The notes below the pieces were generated by a model, which made no database searches, was not told the origin of the DNA, and worked only from the letters and a program-made list of their open reading frames with translations. Below, in pieces: positions 57,083 through 64,000 of a stretch of 64,000 nt of DNA. The position numbers were made by a program, and so were the translations under genes. The stretch comes from Ruminococcus sp. (GTDB taxonomy: Bacteria; Bacillota; Clostridia; Oscillospirales; Ruminococcaceae): NCBI GenBank assembly GCA_021199375.1, contig JAJQIB010000024.1:5654-69653 (forward strand), given 5' to 3'. Position 1 is the stretch's first letter, and each line of letters starts with the position of its first letter.

Positions 57083-58240
57083 TTATTGCTTGAATCTATC
57101 CTTTATCTTATCGAAGAATCCCTGACGCTTTTTGTAATTCTTTTCATCAAGTGAATTCTCAAACTTCTGCAAAAGCTCCTTTTGCTCCTTGTTTAAGCCC
57201 TTGGGAACCTCTATGTTTATCTTGAAGTAGTGATCTCCACGCTCAGAGCTTGAGCCCTTTTGCACGCCCTTGCCCTTCATTCTAAATACTGTACCTGCCT
57301 GTGTGCCCTCAGGAACCTCATACTCAACCTCGCCATCGATTGTTGGTATGCTCACCTTTGCACCTAATGTAGCCTGCGTGTAGGTTAGCGGCAGCTCAAT
57401 CCAAATATCAAAGGTATCTCTGCGCTCAAACAACGGATCTGGCTTAACTCGCACATTGATGTATAGATCTCCAGCTGCACCGCCATTTATGCCCTGACTT
57501 CCCTCACCTCTTACACGAGTTTGAGCTCCATCATATACACCGGGCTGCATATTTACCTTCTTGGTTGTGGTCTTGCGGATTCTGCCACGTCCCGAACAGG
57601 TCGGACAGGGATTATCAATTATAGTTCCCTTGCCGTTACAACGTGAGCATCTCGAGCTCTGGGTAAAGCTTCCGAAGGGTGTATTCTGCGATACTCTAAC
57701 CTGACCGGTTCCATGACAATCGGGACAGGTTGTTCTGCTTCCGCCTCCTGCCGCTCCTGTGCCATGACAATCAGGACAGGTTTCCATTCGGGTTACCCTA
57801 ACTGAAGGCTGACATCCCTTGCAAGCATCCATAAAGCTTAAGGTTACACTTGCTTCGATATCCTCTCCACGTCTGGGCGCATTGGGATTAGCCTGACGTG
57901 ATGATGACATTCCACCGCCAAAGAATGCATTAAGAATATCGTCTACTCCGCCACCGAAGCCGCTGCTGAAGCCTCCGAAGCCTCCACCACCTGCTGAAAA
58001 ATTGGGATCTACTCCCGCAAAGCCAAACTGATCGTACTTAGCCTTTTTGTCAGCATCTGACAGCACCTCATATGCCTCATTAACTTCTTTAAATTTAGCC
58101 TCAGCCTCCTTATCATCAGGATGCAAATCGGGATGATAGAGTCTTGCCTGCTTTCTGAAAGCCTTTTTTATATCGTCTTGACTTGCGCTTTTGTCAACGC
58201 CCAAGACCTCATAATAATCTCTTTTGTTTTCGTTAGCCAT
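57083..58240 (-). CDS. dnaJ: Chaperone DnaJ
   Basis: [34 protein letters not shown]; CxxCxGxG repeats. Confidence 0.98.
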   Translation of the reverse strand: MANENKRDYYEVLGVDKSASQDDIKKAFRKQARLYHPDLHPDDKEAEAKFKEVNEAYEVLSDADKKAKYDQFGFAGVDPNFSAGGGGFGGFSSGFGGGVDDILNAFFGGGMSSSRQANPNAPRRGEDIEASVTLSFMDACKGCQPSVRVTRMETCPDCHGTGAAGGGSRTTCPDCHGTGQVRVSQNTPFGSFTQSSRCSRCNGKGTIIDNPCPTCSGRGRIRKTTTKKVNMQPGVYDGAQTRVRGEGSQGINGGAAGDLYINVRVKPDPLFERRDTFDIWIELPLTYTQATLGAKVSIPTIDGEVEYEVPEGTQAGTVFRMKGKGVQKGSSSERGDHYFKINIEVPKGLNKEQKELLQKFENSLDEKNYKKRQGFFDKIKDRFKQ

Positions 58241-58341
58241 AACAAACCCTCCTATTTTCGGCTCTTAAATACCCACATAGGGGACGGCAGCTATCCTCGC
58301 CACCGTCCTCTTATGGAATTTATAAAATTATTACAGCCTAA

Positions 58342-60186
58342 TTAGTCGGTGAACTCGGCATCAATTACATCGTCATCGCCGCTGCTCTGGGTGCCACCCA
58401 TATTATTCGGATCAAAGCCCTCGGCTCCGCCTGCAGCCTGCTGCTGAGCTGCCGCCTGCTGATAAACGTTAGTTGCAACTCTCTGGAAGGACTCCTCAAG
58501 TGCCTTGCTGGCAGATTTAATAGCTTCAACATCAGTGCCCTTAAGAGCCTCCTTTACTGCTGCAATCTTAGACTCAACCTCGCTCTTGTCGCTTGCAGAA
58601 ACCTTATCACCAAAGTCATTTAGCGATTTCTCACACTGGAACGCCATCTGATCTGCGTTATTTCTTGCATCAACATCGTCCTTCTTTTTCTTATCCTCGT
58701 CTGCGAACGCTTCAGCTTCCTTAACAGCCTTATCTATATCCTCCTTAGACATATTTGTAGAGGAGGTGATGGTAATATCCTGCTCCTTGCCTGTTCCCAT
58801 ATCCTTTGCGGATACATGAACAATACCGTTTGCATCAATGTCAAAGGTTACCTCAATCTGCGGGATTCCACGGGGTGCAGGTGCAATACCGTCAAGACGG
58901 AACATTCCGAGCTGCTTGTTGTCCTTAGCAAACTCACGCTCACCCTGAAGAACGTTTATATCAACTGCAGTCTGATTATCTGCATAGGTCGAGAATACCT
59001 GTGTTTTCTTGGTTGGGATGGTGGTGTTTCTCTCAATCATCTTTGTAGCAATTCCGCCAGCGGTTTCAATTGAAAGTGAAAGCGGAGTTACATCCAAAAG
59101 CAGAAGTCCGTTTTCAACGTCACCGCCTAGGATTCCACCCTGATATGCCGCACCAAGTGCTACACATTCGTCAGGGTTAATTCCCTTAAACGGTTCCTTA
59201 CCGATAAGCTTCTTAACTGCGTCCTGTACAGCGGGAATTCTTGAAGATCCACCTACCATAAGCACCTTATTAAGGTCATTAACCGATAGTCCTGAATCGG
59301 AAAGTGCCTGACGAACAGGTCCCATTGTCTTTTCTACAAGGTCAGCTGTCATCTGATTAAACTTAGCCTGTGTAAGGGTCAGCTCCAAATGCTTAGGACC
59401 ATCTGCCGATACACTGATATAAGGTAGGCTGATTGTGGTTGAAGCAGTAGATGAAAGCTCAATCTTTCTAAGCTCCGCCTCAGTCTTTAGACGCTGCATA
59501 GCCATCGGGTCCTTTGTAAGGTCGATGCCCTCCTGTGCCTTGAATTCTTCTACCATCCAATCGATGATTCTCTGGTCAAAATCGTCACCGCCGAGTCTGT
59601 TATTTCCTGCTGTTGCCAAAACCTCGGTTACACCGTCACCCATTTCGATGATGGAAACATCAAAAGTACCACCACCTAGGTCGTAAACCATTACCTTCTG
59701 ATCCTCTTCCTTGTCAATACCATAGGAAAGAGCAGCTGCTGTAGGCTCGTTGATAATACGCTTTACATTAAGTCCTGCAATCTGTCCAGCATCCTTTGTT
59801 GCCTGACGCTGAGCATCGGTGAAGTATGCAGGAACGGTAATAACTGCCTCAGTTACCTTTTCGCCAAGGTAGCTTTCTGCATCAGTCTTTAGCTTCTGCA
59901 AAATCATTGCTGAGATTTCCTGGGGAGTGTATTCCTTTCCGCCCATCTTAGCCTTATAGTCACTACCCATATGACGCTTAATAGAAATTACTGTGTCATT
60001 AAAGTTTGTTACTGCCTGACGCTTTGCAACCTGACCGATAAGTCTGTCACCATTCTTTGAAACTCCTACAACAGAAGGAGTGGTTCTTGCTCCCTCGCTG
60101 TTTGGAATTACTACAGCCTCGCCGCCTTCTACAACGGCTACACATGAGTTTGTTGTACCTAAATCAATACCAATAATTTTCGACAT
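58342..60186 (-). CDS. dnaK: Chaperone DnaK
   Basis: [23 protein letters not shown]. Confidence 0.99.
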   Translation of the reverse strand: MSKIIGIDLGTTNSCVAVVEGGEAVVIPNSEGARTTPSVVGVSKNGDRLIGQVAKRQAVTNFNDTVISIKRHMGSDYKAKMGGKEYTPQEISAMILQKLKTDAESYLGEKVTEAVITVPAYFTDAQRQATKDAGQIAGLNVKRIINEPTAAALSYGIDKEEDQKVMVYDLGGGTFDVSIIEMGDGVTEVLATAGNNRLGGDDFDQRIIDWMVEEFKAQEGIDLTKDPMAMQRLKTEAELRKIELSSTASTTISLPYISVSADGPKHLELTLTQAKFNQMTADLVEKTMGPVRQALSDSGLSVNDLNKVLMVGGSSRIPAVQDAVKKLIGKEPFKGINPDECVALGAAYQGGILGGDVENGLLLLDVTPLSLSIETAGGIATKMIERNTTIPTKKTQVFSTYADNQTAVDINVLQGEREFAKDNKQLGMFRLDGIAPAPRGIPQIEVTFDIDANGIVHVSAKDMGTGKEQDITITSSTNMSKEDIDKAVKEAEAFADEDKKKKDDVDARNNADQMAFQCEKSLNDFGDKVSASDKSEVESKIAAVKEALKGTDVEAIKSASKALEESFQRVATNVYQQAAAQQQAAGGAEGFDPNNMGGTQSSGDDDVIDAEFTD

Positions 60187-60247
60187 ATAAATCAACCTTT
60201 CATTATTTTTCTTTTAGCTTTTAATTTTACTTCTCTTACCATGAGCC

Positions 60248-60832
60248 TCAAGGATTTGCTACAACTACTGTGGGATAGCGAATCACCTTTTCACCTATCG
60301 TAACACCCTTTTCAAAGACCTGAGCGACTACATTTTCGCCTAGATTTTCATCTACAATCTGACTTACTGCATTCGCCTTTGCAGGATCAAACGGCTCGCC
60401 TGTGGGGTCTACAATCTTTACATTCATCTTATCAAGTGCTGCAGTAAACTGCTTGTAGATCATCTCGATGCCCTCTTTATACTTTGCATCCTGCGACTCG
60501 GTTTCAACCGCTCTTTCGAAGTTGTCGTACACAGTGATAACATTCAGTATTGTATCACCTACTCCTGACTCTCTTGCTTCAAGCAGCTGCTTTGAGGTTC
60601 GCTTACGGTAGTTATCATACTCCGCCATGAGCCTTAAGTACTTATCCTTTTGCTCACTCAGCTCTTTTTCAAGCTGTTCTATTCGTTTTAAATCATCCGT
60701 TTGCGTGTCCTTCGTCTGCTCCTGTGAGGCTTCTATATTTTCCTTTTCCTCATCATTTGCAGCCGTTTTCTTTTGTGTCTCTGCTTCTTTTTCTTTGTTA
60801 TTTTCCATTTCCTTTTCGAGTTCCATCTTCAT
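60248..60832 (-). CDS. grpE: Nucleotide exchange factor GrpE
   Basis: KYLRLMAEYDNYRKRTSKQ; FDPAKANAVSQI; position. Confidence 0.95.
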   Translation of the reverse strand: MKMELEKEMENNKEKEAETQKKTAANDEEKENIEASQEQTKDTQTDDLKRIEQLEKELSEQKDKYLRLMAEYDNYRKRTSKQLLEARESGVGDTILNVITVYDNFERAVETESQDAKYKEGIEMIYKQFTAALDKMNVKIVDPTGEPFDPAKANAVSQIVDENLGENVVAQVFEKGVTIGEKVIRYPTVVVANP

Positions 60833-60838
60833 CCTCCT

Positions 60839-61870
60839 CTATGTTACACCATCGTCCACTTCTTCTTCGTCATCATTTCTCGAAAGCAGATCGGTTACTC
60901 GCTGTGAGAAATATTCAAGATACGGAATGAATTTCGCATAATCAATTCTCATAGGTCCAATAAGTCCGATTGAGCCGACCTCCTTGCCGCCCTTTTTAAA
61001 TGGTGCGGTGATTATCGACGAATTATGAAGTACAAAGCTATCACTTTCGGGTGAAAAGCTCACATGCAAGCCTCCGAAGGTTTGATCAAAAAAGCTCTCG
61101 ATCTCACTTTTTCCGTCTAAAAATTCGATAATCTCATTTTGTTCAAATTCCTTACAGGTCAGCAGATTCTTTTCTCCCTGAAGCTTTACATCCTGTGCGG
61201 TCATTTCCTTTGCTAACGTCACAAGCTCGCTTAGAATCGGCGTGAGCGATACCATGTAGGTTCCCATTGCGGTACGTATCTTTTCAAATGTCTCATCCGA
61301 TATCTCATCAAGGGGTACTCCCTGAAGATTTTCCTCAAGATACTTGTCAAAAAATTCAAGCTGCTCGTGAGTCAAGTCAAATTCAAGCCTGCAAACCTTA
61401 TTTTTTATCTTTCCGTTCGAGGTTATCATTAGTATGACATACATCCGCTTGCCTGTTGGAATCACCTCAACCTTTGATATGAGTGAAAATCTAGGAGTTG
61501 AGTCTGCTACGACAGAAGCACATTTTGTGAGCTCTGAAAGTGCAAGAGTTGCAGAATTGACCATTTCGTCCTCACTCTTGGCATTTTCATCGAACATATC
61601 ATCGATTCTCTGCTTTTCCTCATCACTCAGCGGATTTTTCTCAACCAATGCATCGACATACAACCGATAGCCTGCGTAGGTGGGAACTCTTCCGGCTGAG
61701 GTGTGCGGCTGCTCAAGATAGCCCTGTTTTTCGAGCTCCGCCATCTCATTACGTATCGTTGCCGATGATGCATGAACATGACTCATGATAGCTTTTGATC
61801 CGACCGGCTCACCTGTTACGATGTACTCGTCTACAACCGCCTGAAGTATCTTAAGCTTTCGGCTATCCAT
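60839..61870 (-). CDS. hrcA: Heat-inducible repressor HrcA
   Basis: MDSRKLKILQAVVDEYIVTGEPVGSKAI. Confidence 0.97.
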   Translation of the reverse strand: MDSRKLKILQAVVDEYIVTGEPVGSKAIMSHVHASSATIRNEMAELEKQGYLEQPHTSAGRVPTYAGYRLYVDALVEKNPLSDEEKQRIDDMFDENAKSEDEMVNSATLALSELTKCASVVADSTPRFSLISKVEVIPTGKRMYVILMITSNGKIKNKVCRLEFDLTHEQLEFFDKYLEENLQGVPLDEISDETFEKIRTAMGTYMVSLTPILSELVTLAKEMTAQDVKLQGEKNLLTCKEFEQNEIIEFLDGKSEIESFFDQTFGGLHVSFSPESDSFVLHNSSIITAPFKKGGKEVGSIGLIGPMRIDYAKFIPYLEYFSQRVTDLLSRNDDEEEVDDGVT

Positions 61871-61895
61871 TTTTCCGCACGCTCCTTTCTTAAAG

Positions 61896-61945
61896 TTAGC
61901 ACTTTTATTGTTTGAGTGTTAGCACTCCATCTCTTCGAGTGCTAA
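61896..61945. promoter_or_regulatory. Two overlapping CIRCE operators (one perfect, one degenerate)
   Basis: 61919-61945 TTAGCACTC-N9-GAGTGCTAA; 61896-61922 TTAGCACTT-N9-GAGTGTTAG. Confidence 0.9.
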
Positions 61946-62190
61946 TTATAGTTTATACCTTTTTTGAAGGATTGTCAAGAGGGTTTTAAAAAAAATATTA
62001 TCAAACTTCGTAAATATTTTGCCCATTTTTTTGTGCAATATGTCTATAAGCGTATATGAATCGAACATTTTGCGAGTCTTTTTCATACTATATATTATAT
62101 TTCGACAAAAATCTAATGAGTCATCTGCGAATAGCACTTGAAAATATGGGGAAAATACCTTTAAAGCTCAATCTGAAAGGAGAAGCAAAA

Positions 62191-62535
62191 ATGAGTGTTC
62201 ACAGAGGAGAGATTTATTACGCAGATTTGAGTCCTGTGGTAGGTTCGGAGCAGGGCGGCATCAGACCGGTACTTATAGTTCAAAATGACGTAGGAAATCG
62301 TCATTCACCTACAGTAATCGCAGCGGCAATTACAAGTCGCCACGATAAGGCTAATCTGCCGACTCACATTTCGGTAGGCGGATCCGACTGCGGTCTTGCA
62401 AAGGACTCAATTATACTGCTTGAACAGATTCGCACACTTGACAAGCGTAGACTAAAGGAGCGAATGGGCGAGCTTGACAACGATTCAATGAACCGAGTTG
62501 ACAGCGCACTGTCTATATCCTTCGGACTACACTGA
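62191..62535 (+). CDS. mazF: MazF/PemK (NdoA) family toxin
   Basis: [50 protein letters not shown]. Confidence 0.95.
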   Translation: MSVHRGEIYYADLSPVVGSEQGGIRPVLIVQNDVGNRHSPTVIAAAITSRHDKANLPTHISVGGSDCGLAKDSIILLEQIRTLDKRRLKERMGELDNDSMNRVDSALSISFGLH

Positions 62536-62603
62536 CAGAAGACGGCTTTTATCACTTTTAACCAAAAAAATGAAAGTTCAATCGCCAAAACTTGCAAAAA
62601 TGA

Positions 62604-64000
<1,397 letters not shown>

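Overview
The window has two parts. (1) About 1-31,000 is most of an integrative conjugative element (ICE) of a low-GC Clostridia/Ruminococcaceae-type bacterium, with its left end outside the window. It carries a repeat-built SpaA-type surface adhesin, a nuclease, SSB-like proteins, large ArdC/MuF-C-like polyvalent proteins, a CHC2/TOPRIM-like protein, a T4SS (VirB2/B3/B4/B6-like), RHH accessory proteins, a MobP-like relaxase with Sel1 repeats, RhuM, a VirD4/TraG coupling protein, several toxin-antitoxin cassettes and a tyrosine integrase. (2) About 33,700-64,000 is chromosomal backbone: tRNA-Trp and two tRNA-Pro, ppk1, yebC, mrnC, obgE, rpmA-prp-rplU, sigE-spoIIGA, ackA, a Clp ATPase, glgP, a probable yybP-ykoY Mn2+ riboswitch ahead of a P-type ATPase, dnaJ-dnaK-grpE-hrcA with tandem CIRCE, a mazF-like gene and gdhA. 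The junction (31.0-33.7 kb) has few ordinary genes but many ordered signals: two diverged copies of a type I TA-like module with convergent consensus promoters, a third convergent promoter pair around a perfect 30-nt palindrome, BrnTA, three copies of a palindrome-bearing direct repeat, and a ~530-nt structured noncoding segment beside the tRNAs that resembles a ROOL-class RNA. Another notable signal is an array of four quasi-palindromic sites on an exact 42-bp period plus three hairpins upstream of the relaxase operon (candidate oriT/iteron region). All family calls are by eye from motifs; no searches were run.
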